This document shows, piece after piece, positions 1 through 7,501 of a stretch of DNA of 8,303 nucleotides. The notes under the pieces were generated by a model. The model searched no databases, was not told where the DNA came from, and was given only the letters and a program-made list of their open reading frames with translations. Source of the stretch: Candidatus Omnitrophota bacterium (GTDB lineage: Bacteria; Omnitrophota; Gorgyraeia; B26-G9); assembly GCA_023136735.1 (NCBI GenBank), contig JAGLQQ010000092.1, forward strand, positions 1 to 8,303. The letters run 5' to 3'. Both the position numbers and the translations under genes were made by a program. The stretch's first letter is position 1, and each line of letters opens with the position of its first letter.

Positions 1-3000
1 TTAAATAGCCTGCCCGACAAGAATGCTTTTATCTACCTGTCCGGGGCAAAATAAAGGTTGGCTGCTCTGCCGGCTGATTTTAAGCATATTCTCTAATTTT
101 GCCTGTCTTAACACGTAGGGATTAGCATTTTTAGCATACACACCTGTTTCAATAATAAAGGAATTAACTGCCCCGGGGATTAATTTGCCTACGAATTTAC
201 CTTCTTCAATCAGCCCACGAATTCGGGTAGAAGAAATTCCAACCTGATATCTCGGAAGCTTACATTTATACGGGTAAATCCCCGCATTACATTTACTGTT
301 TTTCTTATATTCCGCGGCATCTTCGATTCTTTTTCCTTCTCTATCCATAACAACAAATTTATTATACGCGAAAAGCTCCTCCATCTCTTCCTCAGAATGC
401 ATATTTAATGTTGCCCTCATCGCGTCCACACCGACAATAAAGTAGTTCTCTACTTCCTGTCCATAAAAGTTCTTATAATACCCTCGAATTGCTTCGCCCA
501 TTTTTAAGTACAAACCGGTATTAACCATTAAAAACTTATCCGGAACACCTTTGCCTTGCTCATACAATTCATCTAAGGCCGCTTTAAGCGTAAGCACTCT
601 ATCCTCAAGAGACATTCCTTTAATAGATTTTCGGACATGGTGGGTACCCAGCAATACAATTATTTCATCCAGCTTTTCGCCTCTTGGCAGTTCAATTTTT
701 TTCGCCATGGTTACCAGCTCAAGATGGGTATTATGTAATGGATTAGCTGTAAGGGCAACAATCCCCACTCGAGTAAACTCTTTTCGTTTTTCTATTTTTC
801 TGTATTCGGCAACAGAAACAGCAGCCGGAGTGTTAACAGAATTTACCTGTTCGATAATTTCACGTACTTGTTTCCATCGCGAAAAACAATTTCGCGCGCT
901 CCATTCATTTGCCGCTAATACATCAGCCGCGAATCCATCCCACTCCTGATCGTCGAGCACCTTTGCCGCGCGAGCTATATTCTCAAAGAATTCTAATTCC
1001 CGCGGATTATTCTTGATCCTTTCCATAGTTTTCCAGCGAATCAGCCAAATAAACTGCTGAAGAAATCTGGCCCTTAACATCTCCGGAATCGCTCTGATTT
1101 CCTCCTCACTTAACGGATATCCTAATTTCTGTGCGGCCCTCTGATAGTCAATAACCCATTTCTTTAATTCCTCTATATTAAAGACCGCCCCATCTTTATT
1201 AAGATCATAAAACAAACTGCGCGCAATATCGTAAATCCGCGCTTCTTCCCGCGCTGTATCCCAATCACAAACAAGCGTTATCTTTTGTTTTTCATTTTTT
1301 TCTTTTTCATATAAAACGTTTTCCGGCCGAAAATCACCATGAATTATACACCGGGGTAACTTTTCATATTTCCCTTCTAAATTTTCGCTCAAAACACCGA
1401 TCTGTTTTTTAAAAAAAGAATAATTATTAATAAAAAACTTTTCCGCCGGATTTAATGTTTCAATCTTCCTGTCTTGTAATTCATCGTATCGCATGCGGAG
1501 ATTTTCTTCTCTTTTATCTATTCCGTTAAATTCAAGAATTGTATCGGTTATTCTTTCTCCTTGAACCGGTTTAAAACGTTTATCCATAGTATAGGCATTC
1601 AGTTTTGCCAAAAATTCTGCCCCATCCTGCTTCATTTGGGGAGTTAAATTATCAAGGCTTACAATCTCCCCCTGAATATGCTTATATAAGGTAAAAATAT
1701 CTTCCTCTTCCAAATACACAGAGGTTCCTTTACGGGTAAGCATAATCTCTGGTATTACAAACCCTTTGCCACGACTAAGCAAATATTTAAATAATTCGGC
1801 CTCCCATAAAGTCCCCTTTCTGTCCCAACCCGACTGTCTGAGCACTACTTTTTCAATCTTTTCGTCCGCGTCTTTCTTTTCTAAAATAAGAACGTTGCTA
1901 TCATACCCTTCCTCCGGAACCACTTTGTTTTCCTGCTCTGCTTGCTCCAGGCCATAGCTTTTGGCGACATTTTTTATTTTGTTTCGATTAATAGTAACTT
2001 TTGCATCACGATGAATAGCCTGTTTTCTTTTTTGCCTTAATTTTTTAATTACCCGCGGTAAGCATTCAATAATATCACTGGCAATAAGTCCGGCATCTTT
2101 TTCCTCTGCCGCTAAATCCGCGGCCCGGCTATGCATATAAACCCCTAATCTAGCCGCGTCATAAACAGAAAGACCCTGGCCGATTAAGCTTGAGATGACC
2201 CCGCTAAGCACGTCTCCTGTGCCGGCAGTAGACATATTGCGATTACCCGCTGTATTAACGCAAAGATTGCCCTCGGGATCGGCAATTACTGTCGGTTGCA
2301 GTTCATCTCCTTTTAATACGACAACAACATTATAGGCCGCGGCAAATTCCCGGGCCGAGTCATGGCGGTGTTTTTTGATATAATCAATGGATTCACCTGT
2401 TAATCGAGACATCTCTCCCAAATGCGGGGTAATAACCACTTGGCCCTCAGAATGACGCAAAACTGATGGTTTTTTTGCTATAGCATTAAGCCCCCCGGCA
2501 TCCAGAACAATAGGGATCTTTACTTCTCTAAGAAGTTTATAGGCCATTTGGCTTGTTGAATCCTTGTCTGTTTTTAATCCCGGGCCTAAAGTTAAAACTG
2601 ATATTTTTTTATGCTTAATATTCTCAAGGATTGCCTCTGCTGAAGACAATCCGAATACTTTTTCATTTTTTTCTAATCTCCTTGTTTGAAATCCATAATA
2701 ACAATACGCGATTAGGTTTTTCATTCTCGCCCATATTCCATTTTTTAAATAGGGTAATAAAACAGGCATAACTTCTCTTAGCTTGGCCTGATTAAAATCC
2801 GAGACTAAATGCTTCATCACCCCTCCATAGGCCACGCCTGCGCCGCTGCGCATCGCTGCCTCTGTCGCTAACTGCACTGCTCCCATATATTCGACATCCC
2901 CGCCGACTATCAACACCTTGCCTTTTTTGTTTTTAAAATCATCCGGGCTGCCCTGGGGCATTAAAAAAGCCGCTCCTTCGGCAGTAATCTTCCCCTCTTT

Positions 3001-4779
3001 CCAATCTTTATCCAGTCTCGCGTCCAGGAACAAAACAATTTTGGGAAAATCCACGTCCCTGGTTAATATGGCAATATCCTGGTTCCAACGCTTAGTCTGC
3101 CGCGAAGGAGTAAAATTATATACCCGCACCGTAAATCCTAATTCAGAAAGAACCTTAACCGCTTCTTTTATGCTGTAATATTGCCAGCTTTCTTCGCGCT
3201 CTACGTCCCAACGCGGATCGTCCACATAAAGATATTCACAGACAAAACGCAGAAAATCCTGTTTGGACAGTTTAACTCTATTGCGAAAAAGCCCGAAAAG
3301 GATTTTTTTAAACCGTATCTTTTTCGGCAGGAATTCTTTGGCAAAACGGTAAAATTTCTTCCGGGTATCCTTGTTTTTAAACCGAATACTTATCATTTCA
3401 TCACGTTCATCATCAGCTACCTCTGTCCCATCATACCAAAGCAAACGCCCGTGCGGTTTTAAAAGCGGCTTAACATTCTCCATTGTTTTTCTTACATATT
3501 TTTTCCCCAATTCCACATCAACCGGTTTTGAAGTATCCTGGTCTTCACGTCCATACACACTAAAAATCTCATGCCCGACATTAACCACAAAAACAACGTC
3601 AAACCGGCCGGCAAGATCACTCAAATTTCCCCCTACTATGTCTCTTCTGCTATAGTGGACCCCCGAAGCAGCCTGCTTTGCCTCGTCAATAATATCAGGA
3701 TTAACATCTGTTGCCATATACGTTATATTCGGGTTATCAGGAAACCTTTCTTTTAAAACCCGCAGTTCAATGTCCTGTCCGCAGCCTATAGAGAAAACCG
3801 CTACCTTTGCTCCTTGCGCCAATAATGTTTCTATCTCCTGAGCCGCCTTATCCATAACCATGCCCTTGCCTTCTTTTATCTTACAAGAAGCCATCATATC
3901 TGCTAAATATTTATCCAGCGTCTGCCCTTTAAGCTGGCCCTGAGCGTATTCCTCGAACCGTTCATAAAGATAGTCACGTTTTATCAATTCCTGCACAACC
4001 GGAGGAACAAGCCCTTTGATAGAATCCCCTTTTTTTAAATGGATTCGCGCCAAAGAAGAAGTAACATCCTTATATTTCTTATCAAAAGACATTCGATGCA
4101 AACTACCCGAGTATTTTTCGTCATATTCAGGATTTTGGGCCAGAAAACTATCCAGATTCTGCCCTTGCCGATCGGCAATTATGAAGTTATAATCATCAAA
4201 CAACTTGTTTAATACCTTTTCTTTTTCCTGATATTGCCAGCTACTCATCCGGTTAAAAGAATTTATTCCCATAACAAAATAAATATCCGCCTTAGGAACT
4301 TCGTTTTTTATCCTGCTGCCAATATCATGATACAAAGTATCCTCACAAAGCATAACCTCATAATCTTGTTTATCTTTTACGTACAGTCTCAGCATCTTTT
4401 CTCTTTGTTCTAAACTTATTCCTTCGACTTCATCACCTTGCGCGTAATCAGTAAGCACCAAAATAACTTTATCCAGATTATGTTCCTTTTTTGCCTTTTC
4501 AATCATTGCTTCCATGGAAACAGTAATCGGATTAAAAGAGCTGACTAAAACCCCAACCCTATGCCTTTCCCAGGAAGAAAATTTTCTTATAGAATCAAGA
4601 TTACAAGCTAAACCTCCAAACCCCGATTGAAATGACGGTATTTGAACACAGCTCTTAGGGCTCAAACAGCTGATATCCCCTTCCCCGCACCAGGAGCGGG
4701 GAAGAAAACTCGCCAAGATAAGCCCATGAATCAATAGTACAGTTAATAATCTGTATGCTTTATTTCCACGAATATTCAT
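1..4779 (-). CDS. Five-domain fusion: NadD-like NTase, SAM methyltransferase, NnrD-type dehydratase, APH-like kinase, NadD-like NTase
   Basis: An uninterrupted 1592-aa frame from ATG at 4779 to TAA at 1-3. Residues ~9-26 form a hydrophobic signal-like segment, then an LSP motif (39-41). Domain 1 (~73-272) is a NadD-type nucleotidyltransferase with SFNP at 81-84, but TVSM at 86-89 replaces (H/T)xGH; the C-terminal ISSTxxR equivalent (239-245) is recognisable. Domain 2 (~295-575) is a class I SAM methyltransferase: FSIGCGQD at 329-336 and ATDVNP at 356-361. Domain 3 (~590-915) resembles ADP-dependent NAD(P)HX dehydratase: VGGD..Y.GA, RSGAG (644-648), GPG (732-734), TPHLGEM (784-790) and AGTGD (852-856) with the catalytic Asp at 856. 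Domain 4 (~955-1290) is an APH/choline-kinase fold: HGDFRPEN (1147-1154) and CDWD (1171-1174). Domain 5 (~1336-1555) is NadD-like: NPLHNTH (1346-1352), IVGVDAM (1448-1454) and ISSTRIR (1515-1521). Only a weak AAGATGA-like ribosome site precedes the start. Substrates are inferred; whether the protein is exported, membrane-bound or cytosolic is unresolved. Confidence 0.93.
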   Translation of the reverse strand: MNIRGNKAYRLLTVLLIHGLILASFLPRSWCGEGDISCLSPKSCVQIPSFQSGFGGLACNLDSIRKFSSWERHRVGVLVSSFNPITVSMEAMIEKAKKEHNLDKVILVLTDYAQGDEVEGISLEQREKMLRLYVKDKQDYEVMLCEDTLYHDIGSRIKNEVPKADIYFVMGINSFNRMSSWQYQEKEKVLNKLFDDYNFIIADRQGQNLDSFLAQNPEYDEKYSGSLHRMSFDKKYKDVTSSLARIHLKKGDSIKGLVPPVVQELIKRDYLYERFEEYAQGQLKGQTLDKYLADMMASCKIKEGKGMVMDKAAQEIETLLAQGAKVAVFSIGCGQDIELRVLKERFPDNPNITYMATDVNPDIIDEAKQAASGVHYSRRDIVGGNLSDLAGRFDVVFVVNVGHEIFSVYGREDQDTSKPVDVELGKKYVRKTMENVKPLLKPHGRLLWYDGTEVADDERDEMISIRFKNKDTRKKFYRFAKEFLPKKIRFKKILFGLFRNRVKLSKQDFLRFVCEYLYVDDPRWDVEREESWQYYSIKEAVKVLSELGFTVRVYNFTPSRQTKRWNQDIAILTRDVDFPKIVLFLDARLDKDWKEGKITAEGAAFLMPQGSPDDFKNKKGKVLIVGGDVEYMGAVQLATEAAMRSGAGVAYGGVMKHLVSDFNQAKLREVMPVLLPYLKNGIWARMKNLIAYCYYGFQTRRLEKNEKVFGLSSAEAILENIKHKKISVLTLGPGLKTDKDSTSQMAYKLLREVKIPIVLDAGGLNAIAKKPSVLRHSEGQVVITPHLGEMSRLTGESIDYIKKHRHDSAREFAAAYNVVVVLKGDELQPTVIADPEGNLCVNTAGNRNMSTAGTGDVLSGVISSLIGQGLSVYDAARLGVYMHSRAADLAAEEKDAGLIASDIIECLPRVIKKLRQKRKQAIHRDAKVTINRNKIKNVAKSYGLEQAEQENKVVPEEGYDSNVLILEKKDADEKIEKVVLRQSGWDRKGTLWEAELFKYLLSRGKGFVIPEIMLTRKGTSVYLEEEDIFTLYKHIQGEIVSLDNLTPQMKQDGAEFLAKLNAYTMDKRFKPVQGERITDTILEFNGIDKREENLRMRYDELQDRKIETLNPAEKFFINNYSFFKKQIGVLSENLEGKYEKLPRCIIHGDFRPENVLYEKEKNEKQKITLVCDWDTAREEARIYDIARSLFYDLNKDGAVFNIEELKKWVIDYQRAAQKLGYPLSEEEIRAIPEMLRARFLQQFIWLIRWKTMERIKNNPRELEFFENIARAAKVLDDQEWDGFAADVLAANEWSARNCFSRWKQVREIIEQVNSVNTPAAVSVAEYRKIEKRKEFTRVGIVALTANPLHNTHLELVTMAKKIELPRGEKLDEIIVLLGTHHVRKSIKGMSLEDRVLTLKAALDELYEQGKGVPDKFLMVNTGLYLKMGEAIRGYYKNFYGQEVENYFIVGVDAMRATLNMHSEEEMEELFAYNKFVVMDREGKRIEDAAEYKKNSKCNAGIYPYKCKLPRYQVGISSTRIRGLIEEGKFVGKLIPGAVNSFIIETGVYAKNANPYVLRQAKLENMLKISRQSSQPLFCPGQVDKSILVGQAI

Positions 4780-4839
4780 ATTTTAATTCATCTTTTGATT
4801 TTAATTTCTTGCCAATAAAACTGCGGTAACCCCTTATTG

Positions 4840-6555
4840 CTATATTGCGCGCGCGATAAAACTTTCGGCTTCTTTGGATAAAAAAAGTTTTTTACAAGGG
4901 GTAGAGTCATCGATTCCCCTTCCGGAATTAGGAGTATCCCTTCTTAAGTCTTTTATCCTCCTATACTGCCAGTTCTTATACCCCTGTTGAATTTGACTCA
5001 ATTGCGCAGAAGATACCGGTAAAAATGATTTATCATATATCGCCGCCAGAAGTTCCTTATTATAAGCCGCTTTATTTTCAGGATAATCAGACTGCAGGCC
5101 TAAAGGCGAGCTTACTAAAGGATCGCTCGATAATGTGAACTTGCCATGAGCATCACTTTCCGGGATAAATAAAAGGTTAAACTTTTTAAAAAAAGGATGA
5201 TCATTATTCAGTAAATCCACATAATTCTTTATATCCCCTCTTAAGCCGCTTCTTCTAAGTTTATGACTATAATAAGCTATTCCTAAAATAGTAGAAGGCG
5301 AAATATTCTTATCAATCACATAGCGGGCAAGCCGCTCTAAAATTTCTTCAAAAGCTCCTTCCTTTTGTTTTATAATCTCATTTGGATGCGCAATCGCTAT
5401 CCTGCCGTTTAAGTTAGCGGCAAGTTTAAGCACATCTTCAACCGTAGGAAGTAATTTTTCATGTTCTTTAGAACGTTTACCTAATCCTTTTTTAGCAATC
5501 AGATTATACCAGACATATTTCGCGTTATTTATTCCTAGTTTTTCAAACTCTTCAGGATAAACATCTTTATATCTTTCCCATAGAGCATCGCTGACCGCAG
5601 AAGCATAAATATTCGGCCCTCTGACAACCCCTCCTATATCTTCTTCACTAATAGAAAAATGAGGATATAGCTCATTTATCTGCTTTTTAATATTCTCTAT
5701 TCTTTCTATGGTTTTCCCTTCACTATCAAACAATTTAGAAAGAATACCTCTTACTTCTGTTTTTTCTTCTAAATTGAAATCATCATTATAATAATCAGGC
5801 AGATATAATAACACATGGACTTCTACGCCATCCTGTAAAGTAGTAATTTCTATCCCCGGAATCAAGGTAAAATGAAGCCTCGTCCCATGATCCATATTAT
5901 TTTGGTTATCTATCTCATCATTTAGAATTTTCACAGCTTCAAATGCCTCCTGCCCGGGGAACATATCATGATCGGTGATTGCCATGCCAATCAGCCCTTC
6001 CTTCTCATAAGCCTGGCGAACCCAGTCAGTAGGAGTAGAATACGCGTCAGATAAGTAAGTATGAGTATGGCAATCCAGCTCGCCTTCTGAGGGATGATTA
6101 GGAAGATAATTAGAAACAATCGAAGAAACAATTACTTTAAATGCTTTCAATCGAAGCTGCTCATATTCATTACCCACAACTTCTCCCATGATTTTTCTGG
6201 CAACTCTTTCCTTATCCCGCGGATTAGTGGATAGACGCAGTATTTTTTCAAGTTCTTTAATCAATTTTTTATCTCCTATTTTCATGTAACTGTCTAATTC
6301 TTTTAAAACAAAAGATACCGAGGCATCAAGGTTTGTTTGGCCTATCGTTGCTTTTATATGATAATTGTGAAAAGCGTTTTGAAACCGATGATTACCAATA
6401 TTAAGATCAGGGGATAAAGTTCCAACCTGTTCTTTTTGGGCATTATCAGTAAGGACACCTTTCATTATCCAGAAACAATCCATTAGTAAAAACAACTGGA
6501 TCAGTATAATTACACTTATTCGAAAAACCACTTGATGTTTTTGTCGAGTAGACAT
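4840..6555 (-). CDS. Membrane-anchored PHP-domain metal-dependent phosphoesterase
   Basis: 571 aa from ATG at 6555 to TAG at 4840-4842; AGGCG at 6563-6567 is a plausible ribosome site. Residues ~8-32 form one long hydrophobic segment with flanking basic residues, so a signal anchor or uncleaved signal is likely. LSP follows at 47-49. The catalytic part starts near 158 and has the PHP motifs in order: DCHTH (161-165), ITDHD (193-197), PGIEITT (233-239), VHVLLYLP (246-253), IAHPNE (388-393) and ESDAHGK (466-472). The His/Asp/Glu ligands for a two- or three-metal centre therefore appear intact. The pattern is closest to the TrpH/YciV and polymerase-associated PHP families, which hydrolyse phosphoesters such as nucleotides or oligonucleotides; the substrate is unknown. 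There is an insertion of about 140 residues between the VHV and IAHP motifs. Residues 70-150 resemble no domain I know. The gene sits 60 bp upstream of the five-domain fusion on the same strand and is probably in one operon with it. Confidence 0.92.
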   Translation of the reverse strand: MSTRQKHQVVFRISVIILIQLFLLMDCFWIMKGVLTDNAQKEQVGTLSPDLNIGNHRFQNAFHNYHIKATIGQTNLDASVSFVLKELDSYMKIGDKKLIKELEKILRLSTNPRDKERVARKIMGEVVGNEYEQLRLKAFKVIVSSIVSNYLPNHPSEGELDCHTHTYLSDAYSTPTDWVRQAYEKEGLIGMAITDHDMFPGQEAFEAVKILNDEIDNQNNMDHGTRLHFTLIPGIEITTLQDGVEVHVLLYLPDYYNDDFNLEEKTEVRGILSKLFDSEGKTIERIENIKKQINELYPHFSISEEDIGGVVRGPNIYASAVSDALWERYKDVYPEEFEKLGINNAKYVWYNLIAKKGLGKRSKEHEKLLPTVEDVLKLAANLNGRIAIAHPNEIIKQKEGAFEEILERLARYVIDKNISPSTILGIAYYSHKLRRSGLRGDIKNYVDLLNNDHPFFKKFNLLFIPESDAHGKFTLSSDPLVSSPLGLQSDYPENKAAYNKELLAAIYDKSFLPVSSAQLSQIQQGYKNWQYRRIKDLRRDTPNSGRGIDDSTPCKKLFLSKEAESFIARAI

Positions 6556-6575
6556 AATATGACGCCTATTTTTAA

Positions 6576-6604
6576 ATTTCAGTAATTAACAAGATGAGTT
6601 TCAA
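6576..6604 (-). promoter_or_regulatory. Weak promoter candidate directly upstream of the PHP gene (TTGAAA-17-TGAAAT)
   Basis: TTGAAA (6604-6599) and TGAAAT (6581-6576) on the minus strand are 17 nt apart, placing a start point about 10-15 nt upstream of the PHP ribosome site. It overlaps the sequence just after intron domain V. The -10 box matches only 4 of 6 positions. Confidence 0.25.
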
Positions 6605-6615
6605 TGCCCCTAGCG

Positions 6616-6648
6616 GAACCGGACTTGTGGATTTCCCACATCCGGCTC
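6616..6648 (-). ncRNA. Group II intron domain V hairpin
   Basis: Read on the minus strand, the element starts GAGCCGGATGTGG, passes through a GAAA-type loop and ends CCACAAGTCCGGTTC. The base stem GAGCCGGA pairs with TCCGGTTC (including one G-T wobble), and the upper stem TGTGG pairs with CCACA. The AGC catalytic triad and the bulge between the stems are in place. This is the classic 33-35-nt domain V of bacterial group II introns. It begins 36 nt after the maturase stop, as expected for an intron whose ORF lies in domain IV. Confidence 0.85.
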
Positions 6649-6684
6649 TTCAGTTCAACTCACCTTACACATAACACATAAAAG

Positions 6685-6975
6685 CTATGCGCTATTTTCG
6701 GTTTCGAACGGGTAATGCTCGAGATATTTTGTAAATCTATCCCCACTCATTTTCCGCTGCTGACTGCATCGGTTCATCCATTTCCTCACCATCCTTATGG
6801 TGTATTTATAGAACCTTGCAATCCCCTTATAATTCTCACTGACTCCATAATACTGAAAATGACCCCGCAGCTTTGCTATCAGAGTTTTCCACCACTCTTT
6901 GGGGTTAACCTGATTTCTTGTTGCCTTGAGCCACGCATTCATTTCTCAACATTTTGCAGAGTATTTCTTACGACT
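6685..6975 (-). pseudogene. ltrA-like: Group II intron maturase (GIIM) C-terminal fragment
   Basis: Codons from 6975 read SRKKYSAKC, then an in-frame TGA (6946-6948), then an open stretch from ATG at 6942 to TAG at 6685 (85 aa). The stretch has the maturase X/GIIM signature: MNAWLKATRN, then KLRGHFQYYGVSEN, FYKYTIRMVRKWMNRCSQQR and FTKYLEHYPF. This domain normally binds intron RNA and helps it splice. Here it joins directly to the truncated RT. Everything between the EGT(PQGG) box and the maturase, including the YADD catalytic motif, is missing, with a junction near 6976-6988. The 85-codon stretch might be translated by chance, but it looks like a leftover. The PRI-type end usual in this family is replaced by ETENSA. 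Confidence 0.82.
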
Positions 6976-7250
6976 GAATACTCCCTTACAGAGTTCCTTC
7001 ATCCGATTTGGCCAGTACACCCTCATCAATATAACCGGCTTTCAAGAATTTCTTTATCAAATTTATCAGTGCCGTATCATTTATTCTTACGCATATAAAC
7101 TTTATGAGTTTCTCACGCAAAGAATCCTTCTATGTCCGCCTCTATAATATGGTTTACCGGCTGAAACATTATCAATTCCTACTGCCTTATTCATGTTCAG
7201 GCTTTTGCAGCAATATTCAGCAAATAAGCAAGACTCGTAAACTGAAAGTT
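6976..7250 (-). pseudogene. ltrA-like: Group II intron reverse transcriptase, N-terminal/RT fragment (broken)
   Basis: Three pieces in different frames read as an RT. The first is NMNKAVGIDNVS (GIDNVS codons 7179-7162), matching the usual NKGxxGIDG start of RT domain 1. After a frame change comes VNHIIEADIEGFFA (DIEGFF codons 7136-7119), the RT A-box, which carries the first catalytic Asp. After another frame change come 42 codons (7114-6989) beginning EKLIKFICVRINDT, running through LINLIKKFLKAG to SDEGT, which would normally continue into PQGG. The ~100 residues normally present between GIDG and the A-box are absent, and so are the few residues after GFF. A TAA follows at 6986-6988. These are deletions and frameshifts, so no functional RT is made. 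Confidence 0.78.
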
Positions 7251-7364
7251 GGGGCCTCTTCGAGCATGGCCGGTTATGAGAGATATTTTTCTTCATTTTT
7301 TGATTAACATTTGATTGTTCATAATAGGCTTTTACATTCGTCGCCTCTCGGGCTTCGGGCACCA

Positions 7365-7401
7365 GTAACTAACTAAAGCGGCTAACCCGCAAACTTGTTA
7401 C
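7365..7401 (-). other. Imperfect hairpin in the putative leader RNA
   Basis: The 37-nt segment has outer arms GTAAC (7401-7397) and GTTAC (7369-7365) and an inner stem GCGG/CCGC (7390-7387 with 7381-7378) around a GTTAG loop. It lies about 65 nt downstream of the promoter candidate's predicted start and immediately before GGTGCCCGAAG. No T-tract follows, so it is not an intrinsic terminator. It may be part of group II intron domain I or an independent leader structure. Confidence 0.4.
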
Positions 7402-7472
7402 TCCCAAAAACATCTATCCTTAACCATTTTAAATAGTTACGATCTAAAATCCCGGGCAAAAAGAATCAAAAA

Positions 7473-7501
7473 AGTATACCTTATTATAACCAAATTTGCA
7501 A
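7473..7501 (-). promoter_or_regulatory. Sigma70-like promoter candidate (TTGCAA-17-TATACT)
   Basis: On the minus strand, TTGCAA (7501-7496, 4 of 6 consensus) and TATACT (7478-7473, 5 of 6) are separated by exactly 17 nt. Transcription would start near 7466 and run through the hairpin at 7365-7401 and the intron remnant towards the PHP gene. The region is AT-rich, so chance matches are possible. Confidence 0.45.

Larger units (their letters stand above)
6616..7362 (-). mobile_element. Decayed group II intron (3' part recognisable, left limits uncertain)
   Basis: The minus strand carries fragments of a group II intron-encoded RT/maturase in the correct order (RT segment, then maturase segment), followed by domain V RNA. 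It lies in the gap upstream of the PHP gene, in the same orientation. The protein is broken into at least four frame segments with stops and internal deletions. A convincing domain VI with a branch-point adenosine is not visible after domain V. The 5' intron boundary was not found; GAAGCCCGAGAGGCGACG-like text at 7340-7362 may be leftover domain I or IV RNA, but that is a guess. The copy should be unable to move, and self-splicing is unlikely. Confidence 0.75.

Noticed and set aside
3181..3756. Several plus-strand open frames of 60-95 codons within the fusion gene
   Set aside because: They lie opposite the well-conserved methyltransferase domain, resemble no protein family and are antisense shadows.
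4692..4704. Possible lipoprotein signal in the fusion (Cys31 after the hydrophobic stretch)
   Set aside because: The residues before the Cys are R-S-W, which do not fit the lipobox [LVI][ASTVI][GAS]C.
6597..6612. ATTGAAAC-type text resembling the end of a CRISPR repeat
   Set aside because: It occurs once, with no repeated unit or spacers, and is better explained as sequence flanking group II intron domain V.
6946..6948. In-frame TGA in the maturase fragment as possible recoding (UGA as Gly or Trp)
   Set aside because: The gene is already broken by frameshifts and deletions, and no in-frame TGA interrupts the intact genes, so a nonsense mutation is simpler.
6715..7307. Plus-strand open frames over the intron remnant
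   Set aside because: The minus strand there encodes clear RT/maturase motifs; the plus-strand translations show no recognisable domain.
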